From: Halorussus limi
GTDB taxonomy: Archaea; Halobacteriota; Halobacteria; Halobacteriales; Haladaptataceae
Direction: 5' to 3'
Assembly (NCBI RefSeq): GCF_023238205.1
Contig: NZ_CP096659.1
Coordinates: forward strand, 2,931,626 to 2,995,625
Length of the DNA stretch: 64,000 bases
The notes beneath the pieces were generated by a model that saw only the letters and a list, made by a program, of their open reading frames with translations, made no database searches and was not told where the DNA came from. Shown piece after piece: positions 8,600 to 16,212 of this stretch. The stretch's first letter is position 1; the number at the start of each line of letters is the position of its first letter. The translations under genes were made by a program, and so were the position numbers.

Positions 8600-10087
8600 T
8601 TACAAGTCGACTGGAAGAGAGTGGCCAGACATATTCTCCTCGAGTAAGTCGGCAGCACGGTCATGTGGCGACCGTGCCGTCTGTCTCTCGCTCTGGTCGC
8701 CTTGTCCGGCATATTCGAAGACAGTGTCGAGGAACGCCATCCTGACGTTTTCGTTTTCGAAGACGCCGTGAAGATAGGTTCCGAGGACCCGCTCCGTCGC
8801 GGCACTTTCGGACCCGAGCGGCTGGTCGACAGTCGTTGTTGGCGTCGAGTGACCCATGTGGATTTCGTAGCCACTAGCTGTCCCGTCTGCGCCGGCGAGC
8901 ATCCCCGCTCCGTCGATTGGCACCGTCAGCTGCTCGACGCGCTTTGTCGTTGCAAACTGCGTTTCGACCGGCAGAAGCCCGAAGCCGTCGACGACATCGC
9001 GCTCGCTCGTGCTTTCGACCCCCGCGTTGGTAATCCGTTCACCGAGCATCTGATACCCGCCACAGATTCCGACAATCGGTCCCGAGAAGTCGTTCAGTTG
9101 GTCCTCGAAGCCCGCACCGCGGAGCGCGAGCAGGTCATCGACCGTGTTCTTCGTTCCCGGAAGCACGACCGCGTCGACGTCACCGAGGTTCGAATCCAGA
9201 GGGAGGTAGGCGACACGGACGCCGGGTTCGTTCGCCAACGGTTCGAAGTCGGTGAAGTTCGAGATTCGGGGGAGGCGAGGGACACCCACCGTCACCGACT
9301 GGCCCGCCGGCACACCGTCGTCATCGCCCGTGACGACCCGGTTGCTCGTCGACGGGAGCGAGACGCTGTCCTCCTCCGGTAGTCCGGGGTCGTCGTGTGG
9401 GATCACGCCCAGTATCGGGACCCCCGTCCGGGCCTCTATCTCTTCGATGCCGGATTCCAGTAGTGCCGGGTCGCCGCGGAACTTCGTGACGACCGCGCCG
9501 CAGACGCGGTCCCGGACATCCGCGGGCATCAGTTCGAGAGTGCCGAAGAGGCTGGCGAACGCACCGCCGCGTTCGATGTTCACGACGAGCAGGACGGCGG
9601 CGTCCGCGAACCTGGCCGTTTCGATGTTCGCAAGGTCACGGTGCTGGAGATTGATCTCGGCGATACTTCCCGCCCCTTCCGCGACGATGACCTCGTGTTG
9701 TTCAGCCAACCGTTCGTAGGATTCGACGGCGGCTCGGCGCGCCCCGTCCCAGTAGGAGTCGTAGTACGACCCGGCAGGAACGTGTTCGACGGCCTCCCCT
9801 TGTATCACGAGCTGACTCTCCCCGTCACCACGGGGTTTCAACAGGACCGGGTTCATGTCGGTGGTCGGCGGCACCTCGGCGGACTGGGCCTGCACGTACT
9901 GCGAGATACCGATTTCGCCCCACTCGCCGTCGGGACCGATGACCGCCCGCGCGTTATTGCTCATGTTCTGGGCCTTGTACGGGGAGACAGAGACCCCTCG
10001 TCGGGCGAGCAGGCGGCACAGTCCCGCCGCGACGGTACTCTTCCCGGCGTGGCTCTCGGTTCCGGCGACCAGTATCGTCTCGGTCAT
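8600..10087 (-). CDS. cbiP: CbiP/CobQ, cobyric acid synthase
   Basis: Glutamine-dependent amidation of four side chains (b, d, e, g) of adenosyl-cobyrinate a,c-diamide to give cobyric acid. The 495-aa protein has the dethiobiotin-synthetase-like ATP site ([10 protein letters not shown], residues 9-18) and a C-terminal class I glutamine amidotransferase domain with nucleophile Cys342 (GICGGYQM) and His440 (YLHG). The length is normal. Its ATG overlaps the btuR stop by 1 nt (TGATG), so it is the last gene of the leftward cbiA-btuR-cbiP unit. Confidence 0.96.
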   Translation of the reverse strand: MTETILVAGTESHAGKSTVAAGLCRLLARRGVSVSPYKAQNMSNNARAVIGPDGEWGEIGISQYVQAQSAEVPPTTDMNPVLLKPRGDGESQLVIQGEAVEHVPAGSYYDSYWDGARRAAVESYERLAEQHEVIVAEGAGSIAEINLQHRDLANIETARFADAAVLLVVNIERGGAFASLFGTLELMPADVRDRVCGAVVTKFRGDPALLESGIEEIEARTGVPILGVIPHDDPGLPEEDSVSLPSTSNRVVTGDDDGVPAGQSVTVGVPRLPRISNFTDFEPLANEPGVRVAYLPLDSNLGDVDAVVLPGTKNTVDDLLALRGAGFEDQLNDFSGPIVGICGGYQMLGERITNAGVESTSERDVVDGFGLLPVETQFATTKRVEQLTVPIDGAGMLAGADGTASGYEIHMGHSTPTTTVDQPLGSESAATERVLGTYLHGVFENENVRMAFLDTVFEYAGQGDQSERQTARSPHDRAADLLEENMSGHSLPVDL

Positions 10088-10788
10088 CAGTACTCGGTGC
10101 CCTTCCGGGCGCGCTGGCCGTCGTCGATGGGGTGTTTCTCTTTCCGGACGTTCGTGACTAGGTCGGCATGCCCGACGAGGTATTCGGGTCGTTCGTGCCC
10201 GCCAGTGAGGACGAGTTCGAGGTCCTCGGGCTTCGATTCGACGAGGTCGACCACAGATTCCGGGGTAATCAGCCCGCGGCTCACCGCGTAGAGGACCTCG
10301 TCGAGTATCAGCATATGAACGCCTTCGTCGGGCGGGGCTGCAGGCCCACGGGGGACGGTGAGGTCTGCGTCTGACGCCGCTTGAACCAAATCTTCGGTGC
10401 GGGCGAGTCCGCCCTTCGCCTTCGCGGCGTGCTCGTCGTTGTCCGACCCGTCGAGGAAGCCGTGCCAGCCGTAGTGGCCGGTGTTCTCGTAGGTGAAACC
10501 AGGGAAGCGTTCGATGGCGTTGTACTCGCCGCGAACGTCCTCGACGCTCGAGGTCCCGCCCTTCATGAACTGGAGCATGTGGACGCGGAAGCCGTGGCCG
10601 GCCGCCCGGAAGCCCATTCCCGTCGCGGCGGTCGTCTTGCCCTTCCCGTCGCCCCACCAGACTTGCACGAGGCCGAACTCCTCCGGCGCCGACGGTTCAA
10701 TTGGCTCCGCCGCGGGTGAGGTGCCCTTTCCTGGCGTTTGTGCGTGCAGTTTGTTCTGGTCGTCATTAGCTGAAGTGTCTCGTGCCAT
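10087..10788 (-). CDS. cobO: Cob(I)yrinate a,c-diamide adenosyltransferase (CobA/CobO/BtuR type)
   Basis: Transfers the 5'-deoxyadenosyl group of ATP to the reduced cobalt of the corrinoid. The 233-aa protein has the inverted P-loop [12 protein letters not shown] at about residues 45-55, then MLQFMKGG and LILDEVLYA, as in the CobA/CobO/BtuR family. About 38 polar residues precede the core, an extension often seen in haloarchaea. It lies between cbiA and cbiP, which matches adenosylation before CbiP amidation. There are 2 nt between the cbiA stop and this start. Confidence 0.95.
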   Translation of the reverse strand: MARDTSANDDQNKLHAQTPGKGTSPAAEPIEPSAPEEFGLVQVWWGDGKGKTTAATGMGFRAAGHGFRVHMLQFMKGGTSSVEDVRGEYNAIERFPGFTYENTGHYGWHGFLDGSDNDEHAAKAKGGLARTEDLVQAASDADLTVPRGPAAPPDEGVHMLILDEVLYAVSRGLITPESVVDLVESKPEDLELVLTGGHERPEYLVGHADLVTNVRKEKHPIDDGQRARKGTEY

Positions 10789-10790
10789 GG

Positions 10791-12089
10791 TTAGAGCTGG
10801 TCGACGAATCGGTCGAATGCGCCGCTCTCGGCGTGGACGTGTGCGTAGGTGCCGAGCGTCCGGTACTCGGTGAGCCCGTCGCGGTCTCCGTCGATGCCCG
10901 ACCCCCGTTCGACGTCGAAGGCGAACCGGGCATCGGAGTCGACGTCGGCGCTCGAGTAGTGGAACTCGTGGCCGCGGACGGCGTCGTCTGTTCCCGCGGT
11001 CAGCGTCGGTTCGCGAGCGCGGAGTTCTACGTGGTCCAGCGCCTGATAGCGGTCGTGCATCCGGACCTCGGCGGGGAGGACGCCCGCCATCTCGTACGTC
11101 TCCTCCTCGGCCGTCGTCAGCGACTCGCTGAGCACCATCATCCCGCCGCACTCGCCCAGAACCGGTACGCCATCGACGGCATAACGACGGAGTGACGAGA
11201 GCGCCGGTCCGTCGGCGAGGTCGGCAGCGTGCAACTCCGGATAGCCGCCCGGGAGGTAAACCCCGTCGGCGTCCGGAACGTCGTCGCCATCGGCCGGAGC
11301 GAACGTCACCACCTCGGCGCGCGAACGCAGTCGTTCGAGGACGCCCGGATAGACGAATCGGAACGCGTCGTCGCGCGGCACGGCGACTCGCATGTTCCTG
11401 GCCGATCGCTGATTACTCGACTCCGGGCGGGGAGGTTCGCTGGCGGCCGCCACGAGTTGCTCAGTGTCGATGTGGTCAGCGGCGTCGTCGAGCGTTTCCC
11501 GGTCGAGCGGGTCCTCCTCGCCCATGTGGAGGCCGAGGTGTCGGTCGGGGATTTCGAGGTCGGCGCTCGGTGGAATCCGGCCGAAGTACGTCAACCCGTC
11601 GGGGAGGGCGTCCGCGATGCCCGTTTCGTGACGGCCGCCGTGCGCACGTTGTGCGATAACGCCCGCGACGTCGATATCGCGACCCGCATCGGCGGCGTAC
11701 TTGCGGAAGCCTACCGCGGTCGCGGCTACGCTCTCCATCCCGGCACTTGCGTCGACGACCAGCACCACCGGGAGATCGAGCGCCTCCGCGACCATCGCCG
11801 TACTGGACCCATCGCCGTCGTAGAGCCCCATGACGCCTTCGACGACGCAGACGTCGCCGTCGCCGCGGTAATAGTTCCGTCGGAGCCCCTCCTCGCCTTC
11901 GAGCCAGACGTCGAGGGTGCGCGACGGACGGCCTGCGACGACTGCGTGATGACTCGGGTCGATGAAGTCCGGGCCGGCCTTCGCTGGCTGGACCGAGTAG
12001 CCCGCCGCTTCGACGGCGCTGATGACTGCGAGGGTGGCGACCGTCTTCCCCACGCCCGACCGAGTGCCACCGACGACGACGCCCTTCAT
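10791..12089 (-). CDS. cbiA: CbiA, cobyrinate a,c-diamide synthase
   Basis: ATP- and glutamine-dependent amidation of the a and c carboxylates of cobyrinate. The 432-aa protein shows the P-loop GGTRSGVGKT (residues 7-16), a long nucleotide/substrate domain and a C-terminal glutaminase domain with Cys314 (GECGGMM) and His417 in TYAHVH. The start overlaps the preceding small gene by 4 nt. Together with btuR and cbiP it completes the side-chain chemistry to cobyric acid. Confidence 0.96.
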   Translation of the reverse strand: MKGVVVGGTRSGVGKTVATLAVISAVEAAGYSVQPAKAGPDFIDPSHHAVVAGRPSRTLDVWLEGEEGLRRNYYRGDGDVCVVEGVMGLYDGDGSSTAMVAEALDLPVVLVVDASAGMESVAATAVGFRKYAADAGRDIDVAGVIAQRAHGGRHETGIADALPDGLTYFGRIPPSADLEIPDRHLGLHMGEEDPLDRETLDDAADHIDTEQLVAAASEPPRPESSNQRSARNMRVAVPRDDAFRFVYPGVLERLRSRAEVVTFAPADGDDVPDADGVYLPGGYPELHAADLADGPALSSLRRYAVDGVPVLGECGGMMVLSESLTTAEEETYEMAGVLPAEVRMHDRYQALDHVELRAREPTLTAGTDDAVRGHEFHYSSADVDSDARFAFDVERGSGIDGDRDGLTEYRTLGTYAHVHAESGAFDRFVDQL

Positions 12090-12364
12090 GGTTTCACCGC
12101 GGGTTCTTCGTCGGTAATCGGTTCGTAGACGTCGATGACGCGGTCGCCCACCGCCGCCATCGACACGTCCGACCGATCGGCCAGCGCAAGCGCGCCGCCC
12201 ATTCCGACATCTTCCTTCGCCTCACCGGCGACGTAGGCGTCCATCGCCGGGTGGTCGCTGCGGTCGAACTCGGGGTCGGTCACGGTCAACTCTAGGTCGA
12301 GGTCAGTCGCCAATGCCGCTATCTCGGCGGTCCGTGTGCATCCGGCGATAAGAGCGAACCTCAT
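12086..12364 (-). CDS. Small unknown protein, first gene of the cbiA unit
   Basis: A 92-aa protein starting MRFALIAGCTRT, with a Rossmann-like beta-alpha opening and then an acidic body ending in a Pro/Glu tail. I do not recognise a family. Its 3' end overlaps cbiA by 4 nt and it is the promoter-proximal gene of cbiA-btuR-cbiP, so it probably acts in corrinoid synthesis or its control. Candidate roles (metallochaperone, small regulatory subunit) are guesses from position only. Confidence 0.65.
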   Translation of the reverse strand: MRFALIAGCTRTAEIAALATDLDLELTVTDPEFDRSDHPAMDAYVAGEAKEDVGMGGALALADRSDVSMAAVGDRVIDVYEPITDEEPAVKP

Positions 12365-12423
12365 CGTTCAAACTGGCTCCTTCTCGGGCGCTTCCTCGCA
12401 CCGTTGATCGAAGTCACGTTGTT

Positions 12424-12479
12424 GTGCAATCATGCTCTGCGCCTAATCCACCTAGTTTTGGTTTAGTGCAATCAGGCTT
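12424..12479. promoter_or_regulatory. Direct repeats and TTTTGGTT box between cbiA unit and sumT
   Basis: The divergent region holds two near-identical copies of GTGCAATCANGCT, at about 12424 and 12466, 42 bp apart. TTTTGGTTT at 12456-12464 lies between them. Pairs of spaced repeats in a divergent promoter are usual for operator half-sites, so this is a candidate control region for sumT and the cbiA unit. This is inferred from the sequence pattern only. Confidence 0.4.
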
Positions 12480-12546
12480 TAATTGTTTGGTGTGCTCATG
12501 AGGGTGGCCGCTGTTCAATTGGACTTGTGACGCCCCACGTATAACA

Positions 12547-12578
12547 CAAACAAGGTTGAAGTATTGCAACCCTGTTTG
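12547..12578. promoter_or_regulatory. 12-bp inverted repeat just upstream of sumT
   Basis: CAAACAAGGTTG (12547-12558) and CAACCCTGTTTG (12567-12578) form an inverted repeat with 11 of 12 pairs and an 8-nt spacer. It ends 7 nt before the ATG at 12586. It could be a protein operator or, if transcribed, a hairpin that hides the start region. A TATA-like GTATAACA lies just upstream at about 12539. Confidence 0.5.
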
Positions 12579-12585
12579 CCTTCGT

Positions 12586-13599
12586 ATGTGCGAAGATACA
12601 ACTGAGAATGCACTCCCCGACTCTGAGGGGTCAGACTCAACCGAGAAGTTGTCTGGACCGGTCCGAGCCCCTCTTTTGAAGAAAAAAGACGAAAAGAGCC
12701 AACGAAGGGATGGTCAAGAGGACGTAGCGCGGAACGCATCAACTGATAGCAAGACGCGTGCGGATTCGGAAGACCAACTCTCGTCCGGCGTTACGAAATC
12801 TGACAACCGAAATACGTCGGTGGAAGGGGTCGGTGAAAGGGGAGACACGGGCACGGTATACTTAGTCGGATCCGGTCCGGGGGATCCGGAACTACTTACG
12901 AGGCGGGCGTGGCGACTTCTCCGAGAGGCGGACGTCGTTCTGCACGACTCGTTGACGGGTGACGAAATCGTCGACGACCTTCCGGAATCGGTCGAGGTCG
13001 TCGATGTCGGAAAACGTCCGCCGCAGCGAACGACGCAGGACGAAATTAACGAGTTGATGCTCGGGAAATCCCGGAAGGAAGAAACCGTCGTTCGTCTCAA
13101 GGGAGGGGATCCGAACGTCTTCGGTCGGGGAGGAGAAGAGGCAGAGTACTTGGCATCCGAAGATGTTCCCTTCGAAATAATTCCCGGGGTCTCGAGTGTC
13201 CTCGCCGCACCGAGCGTGAGCGGGATTCCGCTAACACATAGGGACCGATCTTCCAGCTTGACTGTTATAACAGGACACCAGACGCCGGACAAGGACGAAA
13301 GCGCCATCGACTGGGATGCACTTGCTGATTCGATTAACGCAGGCGGGACACTCGTCATCCTCATGGGTGTGAATCGCTTGCCGAAGAACGTTCAGGCACT
13401 CCGAAAACACGGAGTACCCCGCCGGACGCCGACCGCGATGGTACAGAAAGCGACGTGGGGTGACGAGAAGACAGTCACGGGAACGTTATCTGACATCGTC
13501 GAGAAAAGCCAAGCCGCAGAAATTGAGTCCCCCGCAGTCACGATAGTTGGTGACGTCGTTAACGTGAGAGGCGAAGTGGAAGAGTGGCTACGAGGGTAG
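12586..13599 (+). CDS. cobA: SumT/CobA, uroporphyrinogen-III C-methyltransferase with long N-terminal extension
   Basis: S-adenosylmethionine-dependent methylation of uroporphyrinogen III at C2 and C7 to precorrin-2, the entry step to cobalamin and siroheme. The catalytic domain starts near residue 90 (VYLVGSGPGDPELLT) and contains VRLKGGDPNVFGRG, IPGVSSV and a C-terminal MGV-LP region, all usual for SUMT. The first ~88 residues are extra: hydrophilic, rich in Ser, Asp, Glu and Lys, and probably disordered. The ATG at 12586 is preferred over a TTG 30 nt upstream that lies inside the inverted repeat. Confidence 0.93.
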   Translation: MCEDTTENALPDSEGSDSTEKLSGPVRAPLLKKKDEKSQRRDGQEDVARNASTDSKTRADSEDQLSSGVTKSDNRNTSVEGVGERGDTGTVYLVGSGPGDPELLTRRAWRLLREADVVLHDSLTGDEIVDDLPESVEVVDVGKRPPQRTTQDEINELMLGKSRKEETVVRLKGGDPNVFGRGGEEAEYLASEDVPFEIIPGVSSVLAAPSVSGIPLTHRDRSSSLTVITGHQTPDKDESAIDWDALADSINAGGTLVILMGVNRLPKNVQALRKHGVPRRTPTAMVQKATWGDEKTVTGTLSDIVEKSQAAEIESPAVTIVGDVVNVRGEVEEWLRG

Positions 13600-13609
13600 G
13601 TCAACTACC

Positions 13610-13779
13610 GTGCTCCTTTTCCACAATTTCGAGCAGAAGAACGTGCTGACTATCGGCGGAGGGAGCGTCGCCCTTCGGGAAGTGATGCGGTCTGGAAGCT
13701 ACTTCCCCATTCGTTCGACGAGGCTAAAGCGACGGCCCGTGAGCTAATTGCGATTGAGGACGGATTCCTGCCTTCCTGA
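13610..13779 (+). pseudogene. Decayed precorrin-2 dehydrogenase (Met8/CysG N-domain-like)
   Basis: Right after sumT a frame starting at a GTG (13610) reads LLFHNFEQKNVLTIGGGSVALRE. This is the Rossmann opening of NAD-dependent precorrin-2 dehydrogenases (liver-type PLLHDF then VVGGGxVAxRK). The frame then loses similarity; a second frame reads LLPHSFDEAKATAREL and ends at 13779. The NAD-site glycines survive, but most of the ~200-residue protein is gone. It is best read as an internally deleted, frameshifted remnant. Loss of this enzyme would block the classical route to sirohydrochlorin unless another copy exists. Confidence 0.6.
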
Positions 13780-13914
13780 TTTTGCTTACTTCCTCACACG
13801 TTCCTATTAGTCCGTTTACTCTCGATAGAGCGTTTGAATCTTCTCCCCAGGCGGAAATTTTCCCGCGGCGTCCAAAACTTATTTGGCAGTCCCCCACGAC
13901 GTGCAAATCAAGCA

Positions 13915-13939
13915 AACTTGGTATAACTAAATCCAAGTT
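13915..13939. promoter_or_regulatory. Promoter with 7-bp inverted repeat before cbiX
   Basis: AACTTGG (13915-13921) and CCAAGTT (13933-13939) flank an 11-bp AT-rich spacer containing TATAACTAAAT. The spacer lies 29-39 bp before the ATG at 13961, where a TATA box for a short-leader transcript would be. A protein bound to the repeat would cover the TATA element, so this looks like an operator for cbiX. Confidence 0.5.
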
Positions 13940-13960
13940 GTATATCGGCGGGGTTCCAAA

Positions 13961-14746
13961 ATGACAAACGAATCAATACTACTCATCGGCCGGAAAGACC
14001 CGCACGCTCGTGAAGTGTACGAAACACACGCGAATCGGCTCAGGAACAGAGCCGGCGTCGACGGCGTGCGCGTCGCAACGTACGAAACCGAACCGGTTCG
14101 CGAACTCCGTGAGACGTTCGTCAAAATCGAAAGTGACCGTGTATACGCCGTCCCCCTGACTACGGCACACACGTTCGATACGACCGACGGAGTACCCGCC
14201 GCGCTCTCGTACGTCCCCGGCGAGGTACGCTATTGCGAACCGGTCGGTCGAAGCCCCGCCGTCACGGACGTTCTCGCCGAGCGGGCCACGGAAGTAGTTC
14301 CAGCAAGGAACGACGCATCGCTCGTGCTCGTCAGTTTCGGAAGTAGCTCGAAGCCGTACCAGCGCCAGACGGCCGAGTACCACGCGGCACGTCTGAACGA
14401 CCAGTCTGACTACGATGAGGTTCTCACCTGTTATCTCTTACAGAATCCCACCGTCGAATGCGTCCGCTACAACACTTCGAACAGCCGCACGGTCGCCGTA
14501 CCGCTGTTTTTGACTCAATCTCAGGCGACCGAAGAGGAGATTCCGGCGAAACTCGAACTCGACCGCGGCGGAATCAAATACGCCGACCCGCTCGGCGAGC
14601 ACCCGCGAGTGACTGACGCTATCCACGCGGAGGTCGAAAAACAACGCGTACTCGCGACTAGCGAGGACGGTCCAGCATCGTTCGAGGCACAGCTCGCCCA
14701 AAATTGTCGCCCGGTCGCAACCGACGGAGAAGGAGTACGGCAGTAG
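13961..14746 (+). CDS. cbiX: CbiX-like sirohydrochlorin chelatase paralogue, altered active site
   Basis: A 261-aa two-domain protein of the class II chelatase (CbiX/SirB/CbiK) fold. Domain 1 keeps the VPLTTAHT segment with its metal-binding His. The usual GHGSR at the N terminus is replaced by IGRKDPH. Domain 2 has LVSFGSS instead of GHGSR and SQAT instead of the second His motif. It may insert Co2+ into sirohydrochlorin using the remaining His, or may act in delivery or regulation. A second, canonical CbiX lies at 24860-26125. It has its own promoter with an inverted repeat over the TATA box. Confidence 0.75.
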   Translation: MTNESILLIGRKDPHAREVYETHANRLRNRAGVDGVRVATYETEPVRELRETFVKIESDRVYAVPLTTAHTFDTTDGVPAALSYVPGEVRYCEPVGRSPAVTDVLAERATEVVPARNDASLVLVSFGSSSKPYQRQTAEYHAARLNDQSDYDEVLTCYLLQNPTVECVRYNTSNSRTVAVPLFLTQSQATEEEIPAKLELDRGGIKYADPLGEHPRVTDAIHAEVEKQRVLATSEDGPASFEAQLAQNCRPVATDGEGVRQ

Positions 14747-14755
14747 CAGAGAGAG

Positions 14756-15511
14756 TTAGTCCGTACGAACAGCCAGCACGGACAAATCAGAGAACGGCGT
14801 GTCGTCAGGGTTGGTTCCGCCCGCAGAGGCTTCGAGATCGCCCAGAGTCGACCGGGTGACCGTTTCGTCTTCGTGCGTCAGCCGCTCGAAGACGAGCGCA
14901 TCGAGCGACGAAGACGCACCGGAATCGAGGAGATGGGCAGCGATATCCCCCGGCATCCAATCGTATGGACGCGGGAGGACGAGGAGGTGGCGCTCGCCGA
15001 CGGAATCGCAGAGGCGCTGGAGATCGGGAGCGACATCACCGCTTTTGTGGAGCGTCACGAACGTCGTCTCTTCCATTGGCGTCCGGGCACGACTCGCAGC
15101 CACTTGGAGAGACGAGATGCCCGGAATCACGCGAACCGACCGTTCGATCGCATCCTGAACCTTACCGACGAACTGATAGCCCGAGTGGTTGGGATCGCCC
15201 ATCAGTACGGCCGTCCCGTCCGCACCGTCGCTGATTCGTCGGGCAAACGTCTCGAGCGTCGCGGCCTCGTCGGCGTAACCACAGGTCAGTAGCTCGGCAT
15301 CGGTCTCTCCGCGGACGAAGTCGACGACCGTTTCGAACCCGACGACCACGTCCGCTTCACGAATCGCTCGCTTGCCCCGCGGTGTCAGATACTCCGCGTT
15401 TCCGGGTCCGATTCCGACCGCGTAAACCGGGTCCTCAGTAGGGGTTTCGGGAGCAGCGGCGGCGAGGGTCGCCGGGTCCGGACCGGATTCCAAATCGTAC
15501 GTGTCGCTCAT
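14756..15511 (-). CDS. cbiE: CbiE, cobalt-precorrin-7 (C5)-methyltransferase
   Basis: S-adenosylmethionine-dependent methylation at C5 of the corrin ring. The 251-aa protein has the tetrapyrrole-methylase opening VYAVGIGPGNAEYLT, then VLMGDPNHSGYQF and VIPGISSLQVAASR, which match CbiE rather than other methylases of this cluster. It has a Pro/Ala/Glu leader of about 28 residues. Its start overlaps the end of cbiC by 4 nt (ATGA), and it is the last gene of cobN-cbiC-cbiE. CbiT, its usual partner (C15 methylation and decarboxylation), is encoded at 31607. Confidence 0.93.
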   Translation of the reverse strand: MSDTYDLESGPDPATLAAAAPETPTEDPVYAVGIGPGNAEYLTPRGKRAIREADVVVGFETVVDFVRGETDAELLTCGYADEAATLETFARRISDGADGTAVLMGDPNHSGYQFVGKVQDAIERSVRVIPGISSLQVAASRARTPMEETTFVTLHKSGDVAPDLQRLCDSVGERHLLVLPRPYDWMPGDIAAHLLDSGASSSLDALVFERLTHEDETVTRSTLGDLEASAGGTNPDDTPFSDLSVLAVRTD

Positions 15512-16212
15512 GCAAGATCGACGTCTCCGTTCCGCGCATCGCTCGCGACGTGGACGAGCTCGTTCGTCAGTCCGGCCGCGAGTCCGCTTCCACCGCGGCG
15601 ACCGACGTTCGTGATGGCGGGCACTTCGTATTCGCGGACGACGTCGCGAATGCGCTCACGGCTCTCGGCGGCCTTCACGAAGCCCACGGGCGTCGCGACG
15701 ACGACGGCGGGACGAGTTCCGTCCTCGATGCAATCGGCGAGCGCCAGGGCCGCAGTGGGCGCGTTCCCGATTACGGCGACCGCACCGTCGTAGACGCCTT
15801 CGCGGTCGAGTTCGAGGACGGACGCGGCGGTTCGGGTCATCCCTGTTCGTTCGGCGAGTTCGGTCCCGTTCCCGATGGCCTTGCGAACCGGACAACTGTG
15901 GCCACGTCCGGTGATACCCTCTTTCACCATCGTGATGTCAGTGACGATGGGTCGCTCGTCGAGCACCGCCTCCGCACCCGCTCGAACGGGATTACCTTCG
16001 AACCGCATCAAATGCTGGAACTCCGGATCACCGGTCGCGTGGACCGACTTCTGACGGATTCTGTCGGTGAGCGTCTCGTCGGGGACGAGTTCCCGCACGC
16101 GGTCCATGCTCGTTTCGGCTATCTCCATGGCGTTCTCGGTGGTCGCGCCGAGGTCGGCGTACTCTTCAGCGTCGTCAGCCGTCGAGGCATCTACGTCCGC
16201 GTCAGTCGTCAT
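15508..16212 (-). CDS. cbiC: CbiC/CobH, (cobalt-)precorrin-8 methylmutase
   Basis: Moves a methyl group from C11 to C12, giving cobyrinate (or hydrogenobyrinate). The 234-aa protein contains the catalytic His58 in SVHATGDPEF and then DITMVKEGIT, IGNAPTAL and TPVGFVKAAESRE, all family hallmarks. An acidic N-terminal leader of about 35 residues is typical of haloarchaeal versions. It overlaps the end of cobN by 11 nt and the start of cbiE by 4 nt, so the three form one unit. Confidence 0.95.
   Translation of the reverse strand: MTTDADVDASTADDAEEYADLGATTENAMEIAETSMDRVRELVPDETLTDRIRQKSVHATGDPEFQHLMRFEGNPVRAGAEAVLDERPIVTDITMVKEGITGRGHSCPVRKAIGNGTELAERTGMTRTAASVLELDREGVYDGAVAVIGNAPTAALALADCIEDGTRPAVVVATPVGFVKAAESRERIRDVVREYEVPAITNVGRRGGSGLAAGLTNELVHVASDARNGDVDLA

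Noticed and set aside
12365-12585. A cobalamin riboswitch upstream of sumT or cbiA
   Set aside because: No B12-box-like sequence or the expected long structured leader is visible; the repeats fit protein operators better, and this riboswitch is rare in archaea.
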